Assembly: GCA_002726335.1 (NCBI GenBank)
Contig: PBSR01000277.1
Location: 1-18,803, forward strand
Source of the DNA: Gemmatimonadaceae bacterium
GTDB lineage: Bacteria > Latescibacterota > UBA2968 > UBA8231
Length of the DNA: 18,803 nt
Direction: 5' to 3'
Below the pieces are notes generated by a model, which worked only from the letters and a program-made list of their open reading frames with translations, was not told the origin of the DNA and ran no database searches. Shown here piece after piece: positions 1 through 7,827 of this stretch. A program made the translations under genes and the position numbers. Each line of letters starts with the position of its first letter. Position 1 is the stretch's first letter.

Positions 1-1309
1 CGGCGGGTCCCGTATAGTCGAGGGTGTCCATGGCGAGATTGGCGAGCACGATGAGATCGGTCTCGAAGTGACAGCGCGCCAGCACGTAGGGCAGGACCTG
101 GCGGAAGTCGCGCTGATCGAGGGCGGGGTCATCGAGGACGATGAGGAACTTCGTCAGCGTCAGCTGGCCGGCGTCCTCACCGAGGATGCGGAAGGCGAAC
201 TTCATCGCCTCCCGGGGGTACCGTTCGCGCACAACGATGGAAGACAGGCCGTGGTAGCCCGTCTCGCCGTAACTCCAGATGGAGTGGATGGCCGGCATGA
301 TGAGTTTGCTCAACGGCGCCATCAGCTCCTGGATGTAGTCACCGAGCCACAGGTCTTCCTGCGGTGGCTTGCCGACCACGGTGGCGGGAAAGACGGCGTC
401 CTTCCGGTGGAAGACACGCTGCACGTCCAGGAAGGGGTAGTCATGCTGCAACGAGTAGTAACCGAAGTGGTCACCGAATGGACCCTCCGGTCGGCGGGCG
501 TGCGCCGGCACGATGCCCTGCACGGCGAATTCGGCCTCGGCGACAATGGCGTGAGGGTGCCCTGTCACCGAGGTGCGCCGCAGACGCTCTCCCTGCAGCA
601 GTGAGGCCAGAACCAGCTCCGGCATGTCTTCCGGCAGGGGTCCGATGGCAGCCAGCATGAGCGCCGGAGGACCGCCGACCATCAGGGTCAACGGCAGGGC
701 CTCGCCGCGACGCTCGGCGACGTCATAGTGGAAGCCTCCGCCCTTCTGAATCTGCCAGTGTACGCCCAGCGTGGAACCATCGTGCCGCTGCACGCGATAC
801 ATGCCCAGATTGTGATGCCCGGTCTCGGGGTGTTCGGTGTACACCAGCGGCAAGGTGACGAAGTGGCCGCCATCCTCGGGCCAGGTCTTCAGCAGGGGCA
901 GTCGCGTCAGGTCCGGCGTCGACTGTCGGCACTCGGTCACTGGTGCGCGCGACACCGTCTTCATGCCGATCCGCAGAATCTGACGCGCCAGGCCGTGATG
1001 GCCCCACAGCTTTCCCGCCGACAGGGCGGGCAGATCCAGGGCGACCTGTACCAGTTCACGGATGAAATGTTCCGGTCGCGGCCCGAAGGCCATCTCTACC
1101 CGCTTCGGCGTACCAAAGAGGTTGGTCACGCAGGGAAAGTCAGCTCCCTCCACCTGACGGAACAGCAAAGCCGGCCCGCCAGCAGCGATGACACGACGGT
1201 GGATCTCGGCCAGTTCCAGGTCGCTGCTGACGGGAGCGTCGATATCGACGATCTCACCCTCGCGGCGCAGCAGATCAAGGTAGGCTCGGAGACAGATCAA
1301 GTTGGCCAA
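1..1309 (-). CDS. UbiD-family prenylated-FMN decarboxylase (C-terminus cut by window edge)
   Basis: The minus strand is continuously open from 1309 to the window edge, giving about 436 residues. Family members usually have 440-500, so only a short C-terminal part is missing. UbiD-family enzymes use prenylated FMN and a divalent metal to (de)carboxylate aromatic or alpha,beta-unsaturated acids. Visible landmarks are the N-terminal LRAYLDLLRREGEIVDID, the cofactor/metal segment HNLGMYR (N167, R172) followed by GVHWQ (H184), and RRPEGPFGDHFGYYS (272-286). An in-frame TAG lies eight codons upstream and no ATG lies nearer the N-terminus, so TTG at 1309 is the best start; it places R172 almost exactly at the position of the catalytic arginine in characterised enzymes. 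No Shine-Dalgarno sequence is obvious. One oddity is Q264 in AEFAVQG, where I expect glutamate. No UbiX cofactor prenyltransferase lies nearby. The substrate cannot be told; ubiquinone/menaquinone biosynthesis is only one option. The gene is divergent from the hydrolase at 1416. Confidence -1.
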   Translation of the reverse strand, partial: MANLICLRAYLDLLRREGEIVDIDAPVSSDLELAEIHRRVIAAGGPALLFRQVEGADFPCVTNLFGTPKRVEMAFGPRPEHFIRELVQVALDLPALSAGKLWGHHGLARQILRIGMKTVSRAPVTECRQSTPDLTRLPLLKTWPEDGGHFVTLPLVYTEHPETGHHNLGMYRVQRHDGSTLGVHWQIQKGGGFHYDVAERRGEALPLTLMVGGPPALMLAAIGPLPEDMPELVLASLLQGERLRRTSVTGHPHAIVAEAEFAVQGIVPAHARRPEGPFGDHFGYYSLQHDYPFLDVQRVFHRKDAVFPATVVGKPPQEDLWLGDYIQELMAPLSKLIMPAIHSIWSYGETGYHGLSSIVVRERYPREAMKFAFRILGEDAGQLTLTKFLIVLDDPALDQRDFRQVLPYVLARCHFETDLIVLANLAMDTLDYTGPA

Positions 1310-1359
1310 GGATGTGTGAGAGGGGGTCGGCTAAGTTCGGGCGCGTGAACGTACGCAAG

Positions 1360-1402
1360 CCGCCGGGGGCGGTAAAGCACCTGTTGCCGTCAGTCCGACG
1401 GC
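1360..1402. promoter_or_regulatory. Divergent intergenic region with two small inverted repeats
   Basis: The 106-base gap between the divergent UbiD-family gene and the CocE-type gene holds two short perfect inverted repeats. CCGCC/GGCGG (1360-1364 and 1368-1372) has a 3-base loop. GCCGTC/GACGGC (1386-1391 and 1397-1402) has a 5-base loop and ends 13 bases before the hydrolase ATG. They could be an operator or RNA hairpins. Both are short enough to occur by chance in GC-rich DNA, and I found no convincing sigma70 boxes on either strand. Confidence -1.
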
Positions 1403-1415
1403 CTACCTTTGCGGC

Positions 1416-3128
1416 ATGGATCGAGATTCTCCGCTCGCCACCTTCGGCATCCGGACCGAGGCTGATGTGGCCGTGACCATGCGCGATGGTGTCGTGCTGC
1501 GCTCCCACGTGTTCCGTCCCGATGCTCCCGGTGCGTTCCCCGGGATCCTGCTGCGAACACCCTACGGCAAGCCTGAGAGTGGCTACGAGCGCTACGTCCG
1601 TGCCGGCTACGTCGTGGTCACCCAGGACTCGCGGGGCCGCTACGCGTCTGAGGGTGACTACATCCCCTTCACCGAACCGGACACCGGCGATGGTCCAGAC
1701 GGCTACGATGCCGTCGAGTGGCTGGCGGCGCAGCCCTGGTGCGACGGCAACGTGGGAACTCTCGGGGCCTCGTACAACGCCTGGATGCAGTGGCAGCTGG
1801 CGAAGTTGCGCCCACCCCACCTGAAGGCCATGTGCGCCTACACTATTCCGCTGGAACTGACCGCCGTCGACTGGCCCGGAGGCTTTCGTCCGGGGCGTCG
1901 TATCAAGTGGTGGCTGACGACGATGGCCCCGGATCTTCGCCGACGGGCCGATTGGCCGCCGCCGCACACCCCGGCTGAAGCTCGCCGGCTGTGGGACGAG
2001 ATCGAAGGCGAAGGACACTGGATCGGCTATCTGCCGTGGCAGGATTTTCCACGACATCTGCCTCCCGGCCTGCGCCAGTACTGCGAGAGCTGGCTGGCCG
2101 AACCGGACCGACGGCCCTGGCGCTTCGACCAAATCCATCAGGAAGTGGACGTACCCAACCTCGATTTCAGTGGCTGGTACGACCACTGCAATGACTCCAT
2201 GCGCCATCTGCAGCTCATGCAGAATAACGGCCGCAGCGACGCAGCACGCCGGGCGACGAAACTCGTCTGTGGTCCATGGAATCATCCGGGGCTTGGGCGA
2301 CGACAGATCGATGACTTCGACTTCGGGCCACAGGCCGCACTGGATCTGCCCGACGTCATCATGCGTTGGTTCGACCATTGGTTGAAGGGGATCGACAACG
2401 GCATCGAGGCAGAGCCGGCTGTGCGGTACTTCGTCATGGGCGGCCAGGGCCGGTGGCGTACCGCCGACACCTGGCCGCCGGAGACGACGACGACCCAGCT
2501 GCACCTGGCCAGTGGCGGCGATGCCCGGCATGCGGTTGGTGGGGGCCAGCTCGGTACGGCAGCGGAGCAGGCATCGGCAGCACCCGAGGACCGGTTCGAC
2601 TACGACCCCACCAACCCGGTGCCGACGCTCTGGAGCAAGGCCTGGTTTACCGGACCGGGAGATCGTCGCCAGCTGGAGTACCGGCCCGATATTCTCATCT
2701 ACCGGACGCCCCCGTTGCCCGTGGACATTGAGATCGCGGGCTATCCACGCGTGGTGCTGTTCGTGTCCTCAACGGCACCCGACACGGATTTCTTTGCTCG
2801 CCTTGTGGACGAGGCGGACGAGGGCCCGGCGGCCGAGGTCAGTTACGGCATGGTGCGGCTGCGACACCGCCATGGATTGGGAGAAGACGATCTGTTGTCA
2901 GCGGGGGAGAGAGCCGAGCTGTCCATCGAACTGGGTCCCACGGCCTGTCGTTTCGTCGCCGGTCACCGGATCCGGCTCGAGATCACGTCCAGCGACTTTC
3001 CGAATCACGACCGCAATCACAACACCGGGCGCAATGACCTCGCCGATGTCGAACTGGTGACGGCGACAAACACCGTGCACCATGATCAGGACCACCCATC
3101 ACGCCTCCTGCTGCCCGTGCTCGAATGA
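1416..3128 (+). CDS. CocE/NonD-family alpha/beta hydrolase (X-Pro dipeptidyl-peptidase S15 type)
   Basis: Protein of 570 residues, the normal length for the family of cocaine esterase and related acyl hydrolases and acylases. The N-terminal alpha/beta-hydrolase domain (about 15-340) begins with VTMRDGVVLRSHVFRP and contains the nucleophile motif GTLGASYNAW with Ser119. Asp256 (SGWYDH) and His290 (GPWNHPG) complete a triad at nearly the same spacing as in CocE. The C-terminal half (about 390-570) is the jelly-roll domain of the family, recognisable by PRVVLFVSSTAPDTDFFARL and the late RLEITSSDFPNHDRN segment. The usual glycine three residues after the serine is alanine here (SYNA). There is no signal peptide, so it is probably cytoplasmic. 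The ATG at 1416 gives the family-typical N-terminus but has no clear ribosome-binding site. The stop lies five bases from the stop of the converging transporter operon. The substrate (ester, amide or proline peptide) is unknown. Confidence -1.
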   Translation: MDRDSPLATFGIRTEADVAVTMRDGVVLRSHVFRPDAPGAFPGILLRTPYGKPESGYERYVRAGYVVVTQDSRGRYASEGDYIPFTEPDTGDGPDGYDAVEWLAAQPWCDGNVGTLGASYNAWMQWQLAKLRPPHLKAMCAYTIPLELTAVDWPGGFRPGRRIKWWLTTMAPDLRRRADWPPPHTPAEARRLWDEIEGEGHWIGYLPWQDFPRHLPPGLRQYCESWLAEPDRRPWRFDQIHQEVDVPNLDFSGWYDHCNDSMRHLQLMQNNGRSDAARRATKLVCGPWNHPGLGRRQIDDFDFGPQAALDLPDVIMRWFDHWLKGIDNGIEAEPAVRYFVMGGQGRWRTADTWPPETTTTQLHLASGGDARHAVGGGQLGTAAEQASAAPEDRFDYDPTNPVPTLWSKAWFTGPGDRRQLEYRPDILIYRTPPLPVDIEIAGYPRVVLFVSSTAPDTDFFARLVDEADEGPAAEVSYGMVRLRHRHGLGEDDLLSAGERAELSIELGPTACRFVAGHRIRLEITSSDFPNHDRNHNTGRNDLADVELVTATNTVHHDQDHPSRLLLPVLE

Positions 3129-3133
3129 CACCC

Positions 3134-4873
3134 TCAGGCGCCGCCGGTATCGCGCGGCTCCAGGCCCAGCAGCAACAGCAGGAAGGTGTTGTGCCAGTAC
3201 GCCGTGTTGATGTACGGATCTTCCAGACTCGGCCAGTTGGTCCAGTAGGTCTCGTTGTGCGGAATGCGGTGATACCACTGCACCAGCGGGATGGCCGGCA
3301 GCTCGCGCAGCCAGATCTCCATCGCTTCGCGGAACAGTTCCTGTAACGCCGGATCGCCCGGCGAGGTCTTGCCCATCTGGTCGACGATGCGGTCGTACTC
3401 CGGGTTCGACCAGCGCCAGAAACGCTCGGCGTGTGTACCGGAGGGCTGCACGAAACGGCTGTGGTAAAGCCGCAGCGTGAAGTAGGGATCCCGCACGGAC
3501 CCACCGTTGCCCATCATGTAGGCTTTTGCCGTGCCCTGCGCCATGCGGGTGTTGGCGTCCGGTGTCATGCGGAAATCAGCGTCGAAGCCGGCCTTTTCCA
3601 GTTGGGCCACAAGCACCGGCGCGAGGTCATTGAAGATGCTGAAGATGTCGATGACGATCTGCAGCTTCTCACCGTCCTTGGTCCAGAATCCCTCGGCATC
3701 CCGCGCCCAGCCCTTGCGCTCCATGATGGCTGCCGTCTTGGCGGGGTCGTGCACACCGACTTCATACTTCTCCAGCAGATCCTGGATCTGGTCGGTGTAG
3801 GCCCGAATGGGTGGGAAATCGGGCAGTGGCAGGAGTGAGTGAGTTCCGGCTCCCTGCCAGCCGATGGCCACCAACTGCTCGCGGTCGATGGCGTAATTGA
3901 TGGCTCGGCGAATCTCAGGGTCGCTGAAGGGCGCCTCAAGATTGTTGAACCCCATGCAGACCGGCCACCAGTCGAGGTAGCCGTGGGGCAACTCCCGGCC
4001 GCTGAAGGTGGTCACGTTGGGGTTGGCGTCGAGAATCGACTGGATGTTCGGAGGCCGCAGATCGAGGCTGATGTCCATGGTGTTGGAGATGACATTCTGC
4101 ACCCGTTTCGTACCCTCCATGAAGGGCAGGTAGATCAGTCGTTCCACCTTGGGCAGATCCCTGAAACCGGTTTTTGCCGCCCACCAGTCATCACGTCGAT
4201 CCCACACACGCTGCTCAGGTACGGAGATCCTGATCCGGTAGGGTCCGGTGACCACGGGCCAGCCCTTTTCCAGATCGAAGTTGCTGAAGACCTCGGGATC
4301 CTCCCCTTCCCAGATGTGCTTGGGCATGATGGGGATGCCGTTGTCGAAGTTGTTGGTGAAGTAGCTGAACATGAAACGCGGGTTCGAGTCGGTCAGCTCG
4401 ATGTGTGCCGTGTAGTCGTCGACTGCCACAGCCTCCGCCACCCAGGCTTTCATGTCGGTGGAGAAACCCAGGGACGGGGCGTGCGACTTCAGCATGTTGA
4501 TCGTGAAGACGAGGTCATGCGCCGTCCAGGGCTGACCGTCGCTCCATTCGACCCCCTCGCGGATGTGCACCGTGACGGCTGTGTAGTCGTCGTTGTACTC
4601 GTGGCCGGTGGCGATCCACGGGATGATGTTGTCTTCCGCCGCGTAGGCGTTGTAGAAGTAGAGAGGCTCGTAGAGGTAGTTCCAGCCCGTTTTCGTGATC
4701 CCCGTCAACAGGAAAGGATTGAAGGCGTTGTAGTCCTTGATCTGGCCACTGCAATCGCCTTCGCTGGAGCAGTCCATGATCAACGTGCGGCTGCGGGGGA
4801 TGTCACTGGACTGGCCGCCGCCGCAACCGGCGAAGACCAGAGCCAGCAGGGCGAGCGTCAGAAACTTCCTCAT
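3134..4873 (-). CDS. ABC transporter family-5 solute-binding lipoprotein
   Basis: Protein of 579 residues of the extracytoplasmic SBP_bac_5 (OppA/DppA) family. The N-terminus MRKFLTLALLALVFAGC is a lipoprotein signal with lipobox FAGC, so Cys17 should be lipidated and the mature protein membrane-anchored. The diagnostic family motif is seen at about 105-125 (REGVEWSDGQPWTAHDLVFT). The early segment YEPLYFYN (68-75) resembles family-5 binders of oligosaccharides as I remember them, so the ligand may be a glycan rather than a peptide. The segment GPYRI and the C-terminal PAIPLVQWYHRI are also typical. It is the last gene of the cluster, six bases after the ATPase stop, with AGAGGA inside the last codons of that gene as its Shine-Dalgarno. 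Binding-protein genes usually come first, so this order is unusual. Ligand class is inference; family membership is secure. Confidence -1.
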   Translation of the reverse strand: MRKFLTLALLALVFAGCGGGQSSDIPRSRTLIMDCSSEGDCSGQIKDYNAFNPFLLTGITKTGWNYLYEPLYFYNAYAAEDNIIPWIATGHEYNDDYTAVTVHIREGVEWSDGQPWTAHDLVFTINMLKSHAPSLGFSTDMKAWVAEAVAVDDYTAHIELTDSNPRFMFSYFTNNFDNGIPIMPKHIWEGEDPEVFSNFDLEKGWPVVTGPYRIRISVPEQRVWDRRDDWWAAKTGFRDLPKVERLIYLPFMEGTKRVQNVISNTMDISLDLRPPNIQSILDANPNVTTFSGRELPHGYLDWWPVCMGFNNLEAPFSDPEIRRAINYAIDREQLVAIGWQGAGTHSLLPLPDFPPIRAYTDQIQDLLEKYEVGVHDPAKTAAIMERKGWARDAEGFWTKDGEKLQIVIDIFSIFNDLAPVLVAQLEKAGFDADFRMTPDANTRMAQGTAKAYMMGNGGSVRDPYFTLRLYHSRFVQPSGTHAERFWRWSNPEYDRIVDQMGKTSPGDPALQELFREAMEIWLRELPAIPLVQWYHRIPHNETYWTNWPSLEDPYINTAYWHNTFLLLLLGLEPRDTGGA

Positions 4874-4879
4874 GGGATG

Positions 4880-5920
4880 TTATTCCTCTTGTGGGGTAGC
4901 GCCGATGATGCGGGTCAGATCACCGCTTTCCAACGGCTCCTGCCCGTCGTACAGCACGCAGGAGGCCACACGGCCATCGTCGAGTCGGTAGAGGGGCGGC
5001 ATCTGCGCACAACGGGCTGACCCGTGGGCACACCGGGGGGCGTAGCGACAGCCCCCGGTCGCCTCGTCCGACACCTCGACGTCTTTCTCTTCGACCGCTT
5101 CCTCGATCCAGGCGCTGCCTGGATCCGGGACAGGGATCGAATGGATCAGCTCCCGGGTGTACGGGTGCTTCGGATCCGTGATCACATGCTCCACATCACC
5201 CGCCTCGGCGACGGTGCCATGGTAGAGGACGACGATTTTATCGCTCACCTGATAGGCGGTGGTCAGATCGTGGGTGATATAGATGAAAGAGATGCCGAAA
5301 TCGGTATAGAGTTTGTGCAGGCTCGACAGGATCGTCGCCCGCAGGGAGGCGTCCACCATGGACACCGGCTCGTCGGCGATGATGAGCTTCGGTTTGAGCA
5401 GCAGCGCTCGAGCGATTGTGATCCGCTGGCGTTGCCCGCCGGACAACTGATGGGGGTAGCGGCCCAGGGTCTCTTCCGGGCGCAGGCCGACGGTGCGAAG
5501 GGCCTCGTCAATCTGTTCGGCTGCCTGCTGTCTGGAGGAGGCGAGGCCGAACTTCTCGATCGGTGTCGTCAGGATATGATCGATCTTGTAGAACGGGTTA
5601 TAGACCTCGAAGGGATCCTGGAAGATGGCCTGCACATCCTGACGGAAGGCGCGTGTCTGGTCGCGGTCGAGAGAACTGACGTCCATGCCGCGATAGCGCA
5701 CAGATCCCTCAGAGGGTGGCGTCACGCCGAGCAGCAGGCGGGCGATCGTCGTCTTGCCACTGCCGGACTCGCCGGCGATGGTCGTGAAGGAAGGTGTGTC
5801 TCCGTCGATAGCCAGGGTGAAGTCGTCCACGGCCACCGTCTCGGTGGAGTCAGCCTGCAACAGGCCGCCGCCGCTGCGAAACACCTTGCGCACGTGCTGC
5901 GCTTCAAGCAGGGGTGGCAT
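4880..5920 (-). CDS. Opp/Dpp-type ABC transporter ATP-binding protein (OppF-like)
   Basis: ATPase of 346 residues that energises import through the two permeases encoded upstream. Visible elements are Walker A GESGSGKT (50-57), Q-loop Q101 in FQDPFEVYNPF, signature LSGGQRQ (159-165), Walker B LIIADEP (179-185) and the switch histidine H217 in YITHDL. The C-terminal oligopeptide-transporter extension follows KHPYTREL and carries Cys291, Cys297, Cys304 and Cys321, a pattern fitting the [4Fe-4S] site known in some Opp ATPases. The frame stays open upstream to an ATG at 5965, but the ATG at 5920 is preferred. It has AAGGAAGG five bases upstream and begins directly at the domain start MPPLLEAQHVRKVF. 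With this start it overlaps the preceding ATPase gene by 17 bases, which suggests translational coupling. It pairs with the ATPase at 5904-6902 as a heterodimer. Confidence -1.
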   Translation of the reverse strand: MPPLLEAQHVRKVFRSGGGLLQADSTETVAVDDFTLAIDGDTPSFTTIAGESGSGKTTIARLLLGVTPPSEGSVRYRGMDVSSLDRDQTRAFRQDVQAIFQDPFEVYNPFYKIDHILTTPIEKFGLASSRQQAAEQIDEALRTVGLRPEETLGRYPHQLSGGQRQRITIARALLLKPKLIIADEPVSMVDASLRATILSSLHKLYTDFGISFIYITHDLTTAYQVSDKIVVLYHGTVAEAGDVEHVITDPKHPYTRELIHSIPVPDPGSAWIEEAVEEKDVEVSDEATGGCRYAPRCAHGSARCAQMPPLYRLDDGRVASCVLYDGQEPLESGDLTRIIGATPQEE

Positions 5921-6902
5921 CGGTGCCTTCCTTTTCATGCAGCAGGCAAGACACGTGTTGTCCATGTCCCAACTGTGTCAGACCGGGCTCCTGGCGGGCG
6001 CAATCCTCCATCGCCTGCGGGCAGCGTGGGTGGAACAGGCAGCCACTCGGAGGATCCAGCAGCGACAGTCCGACCCCGGGGATGCCTTTGAAGGTGCCGC
6101 GGCGGTCGAAGGAAGGAATGCTCGAGATCAGCAGCTGGGTATAGGGATGCTGGGGGTTGCGGAACACGTCGGCCACGGTGCCGACTTCGACGAGTTTGCC
6201 GCCATACATGATCCCCACTCGCTCGGCGAACTGTGCCATCAGACCCATGTCGTGGCCCACGAGCAACACCGTGGCGTCCAGCTGCAACTGCAGCTGCCGC
6301 AAGGTCTGCATGATCTGCCGCTGCACGACCACATCGAGAGCTGAGGTGGGTTCGTCGGCCAGGATCAGACTCGGACCGAGAGAGATCGCCTGGGCGATGC
6401 AGGCTCGCTGCTTCATGCCGCCGCTGAGTTCGTGGGGGTAGAGTCCCGTCACTTCAGGCTTGAGGCCCACCCGTTCGAGCAGCTGCTCGAGGCGGGTCTG
6501 CATCTCGTCTCTGGTACCCTCTTCCCCATGTTCCCGCATCGTCAGCGTCAGCTGTTCGCCGATGCGCATCACTGGATTCAGCGAGTTCATCGCTCCCTGA
6601 GGTACCATGGCCACCCGCCGCAGGCGATTCTCGCGCACCTCCTCTTTCGACAGGGCCAGCAGGTCCATACCGTCGTCAAACACGGCACGGCCGCCGGCGA
6701 TGAGGCCGGGTGTCTTGATCATGCGCAACAGAGCCAGGATCATCGTCGTCTTGCCGCTGCCAGACTCGCCTACCAGACCGAAACGCTCCCCTTTGAAGAG
6801 CTGTAGGTCGACGTCGTTGACGGCTCGAGCCAGACCCCGACGCGTCTCGAAATGCACCTCCAGGCCCTGAATATCGAGAAGTACTTCTCGTGCCGTACTC
6901 AT
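5904..6902 (-). CDS. Opp/Dpp-type ABC transporter ATP-binding protein (OppD-like)
   Basis: ATPase of 332 residues, a normal length for the OppD/DppD group. Walker A GESGSGKT (45-52), Q-loop Q102 in VPQGAMNSLNP, signature LSGGMKQ (159-165), Walker B LILADEP (179-185) with the D-loop SALD, and H217 in LLVGHDMG are all intact. MNSLNP and the later HPYTQLL are hallmarks of the peptide/nickel/oligosaccharide importer family. The C-terminal extension contains Cys288, Cys294, Cys301 and Cys319, spaced as expected for the [4Fe-4S] cluster reported in some oligopeptide permease ATPases. The ATG at 6902 has GGAAG seven to eight bases upstream and follows the permease stop by 67 bases. It is the partner of the OppF-like ATPase, whose start codon lies within its 3' end. 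Confidence -1.
   Translation of the reverse strand: MSTAREVLLDIQGLEVHFETRRGLARAVNDVDLQLFKGERFGLVGESGSGKTTMILALLRMIKTPGLIAGGRAVFDDGMDLLALSKEEVRENRLRRVAMVPQGAMNSLNPVMRIGEQLTLTMREHGEEGTRDEMQTRLEQLLERVGLKPEVTGLYPHELSGGMKQRACIAQAISLGPSLILADEPTSALDVVVQRQIMQTLRQLQLQLDATVLLVGHDMGLMAQFAERVGIMYGGKLVEVGTVADVFRNPQHPYTQLLISSIPSFDRRGTFKGIPGVGLSLLDPPSGCLFHPRCPQAMEDCARQEPGLTQLGHGQHVSCLLHEKEGTDATPA
5926..5933 (-). promoter_or_regulatory. Ribosome-binding site deciding the OppF-like start
   Basis: AAGGAAGG on the minus strand ends five bases before the ATG at 5920. Neither of the two upstream in-frame ATGs has a comparable site, so this settles the start. It lies inside the 3' end of the preceding ATPase gene. 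Confidence -1.
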
Positions 6903-6969
6903 CGACGGATCTTCCGTGTCCCTGCGGCGTCGAATCTGCGCCCGGTCGGGATCAAGTGTTCACGCCGCC

Positions 6970-7827
6970 TCATACCGCTTTCCGCTGCTTCGGGTTGGCC
7001 AGCTCGTCGAGGCCGGCAGCGATCATCAGCAGGCCGACGAAGACCGTGCCGATAAACAGGATCGGAATCGCCCACCACCACCACATGCCGCGGATCAGCG
7101 CGCTGAAGGTGATGGCCCAGTAGATCGTCATGCCTACCGTGGGATCGTTCTGGGGACCCAGACCGAGAGCCTCGAGGCCAATAGAGGCCAGAATCGCCCA
7201 GTTTACGGCGTTGGCAAAGAGCGCGGCCAGGTAGGGCAGCAGGTTGGGAAAGAGCTCCTTCCAGATGATCTCGGCGGAACTCATGCCATTCAACTTGGCC
7301 ATCTGTACGTAGGCACGCTCACGCATGGTCAGCACCTGGGCGCGGATCACACGTGTGGGCCACATCCAGGCCAGCGAGGCCACCACCATGGCCATGATGT
7401 TGACGCTGATCTCCTCGCGGATCGTCGAAGCGATGGAGATGAGCACGACGAGGCCGGGCACCGTCAGCAGGGTGTCGACGACACCCCGTACGATCGTGTC
7501 GAAGGTGCCTCCCAGGTAACCGCTCGTGAAGCCGAGAAAGATGCCGACGCCGAGACCCACAGCGCCGGCCAGCAGTCCCACCCTCATGGTCATCGGTACG
7601 CCCACGACCATGACGGACAGCAGGTCACGACCGGCGTCGTCGGTGCCGAAGGGATGATCCAGCGAAGGCGCCAGGCGCGGAGTCGTCGACAGTGGCCGGG
7701 ACAGATCCGTATCGACGAACAGGGGTCCGAGAGTGCCGAACAGTACGATGAGGAAAATGAGAACGGTACCCGCGCCGAGCATGGGACTCTCGCGCAGATA
7801 GTAGAGGATCTGGTCGAGGCGACGCAT
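6970..7827 (-). CDS. Opp/Dpp-type ABC transporter permease (OppC-like)
   Basis: Inner-membrane permease of 285 residues. An N-terminal hydrophobic helix (about 16-36) is followed by the OppC/DppC-type periplasmic motif HPFGTDDAGRDLLS (58-71). Five further hydrophobic segments lie at about 80-103, 117-134, 141-158, 200-217 and 250-271. The cytoplasmic EAA-type loop that contacts the ATPases is at about 172-198 (AKLNGMSSAEIIWKELFPN). A run of four tryptophans (WWWW, 249-252) opens the last helix. The ATG overlaps the stop of the upstream permease by one base (TGATG), a classic coupling arrangement. It forms the heterodimeric pore with the OppB-like protein. Family assignment is firm; the substrate cannot be read from the permease. 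Confidence -1.
   Translation of the reverse strand: MRRLDQILYYLRESPMLGAGTVLIFLIVLFGTLGPLFVDTDLSRPLSTTPRLAPSLDHPFGTDDAGRDLLSVMVVGVPMTMRVGLLAGAVGLGVGIFLGFTSGYLGGTFDTIVRGVVDTLLTVPGLVVLISIASTIREEISVNIMAMVVASLAWMWPTRVIRAQVLTMRERAYVQMAKLNGMSSAEIIWKELFPNLLPYLAALFANAVNWAILASIGLEALGLGPQNDPTVGMTIYWAITFSALIRGMWWWWAIPILFIGTVFVGLLMIAAGLDELANPKQRKAV

Noticed and set aside
1..1309. Possible broken or frameshifted UbiD gene, because no long ATG-initiated minus-strand frame is present
   Set aside because: Reading the strand by hand gives one uninterrupted frame from TTG at 1309 to the edge with family motifs in order. It only lacks an ATG and runs off the window.
1310..1415. Sigma70 promoter for the UbiD-family gene (TTGCGT, 17 bases, CTTAGC on the minus strand)
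   Set aside because: The -10 box matches consensus at only two positions, too weak to report as a promoter.
5921..5965. Longer start for the OppF-like ATPase at 5965
   Set aside because: The extra 15 residues precede the normal domain start, while the ATG at 5920 has an excellent AAGGAAGG site.
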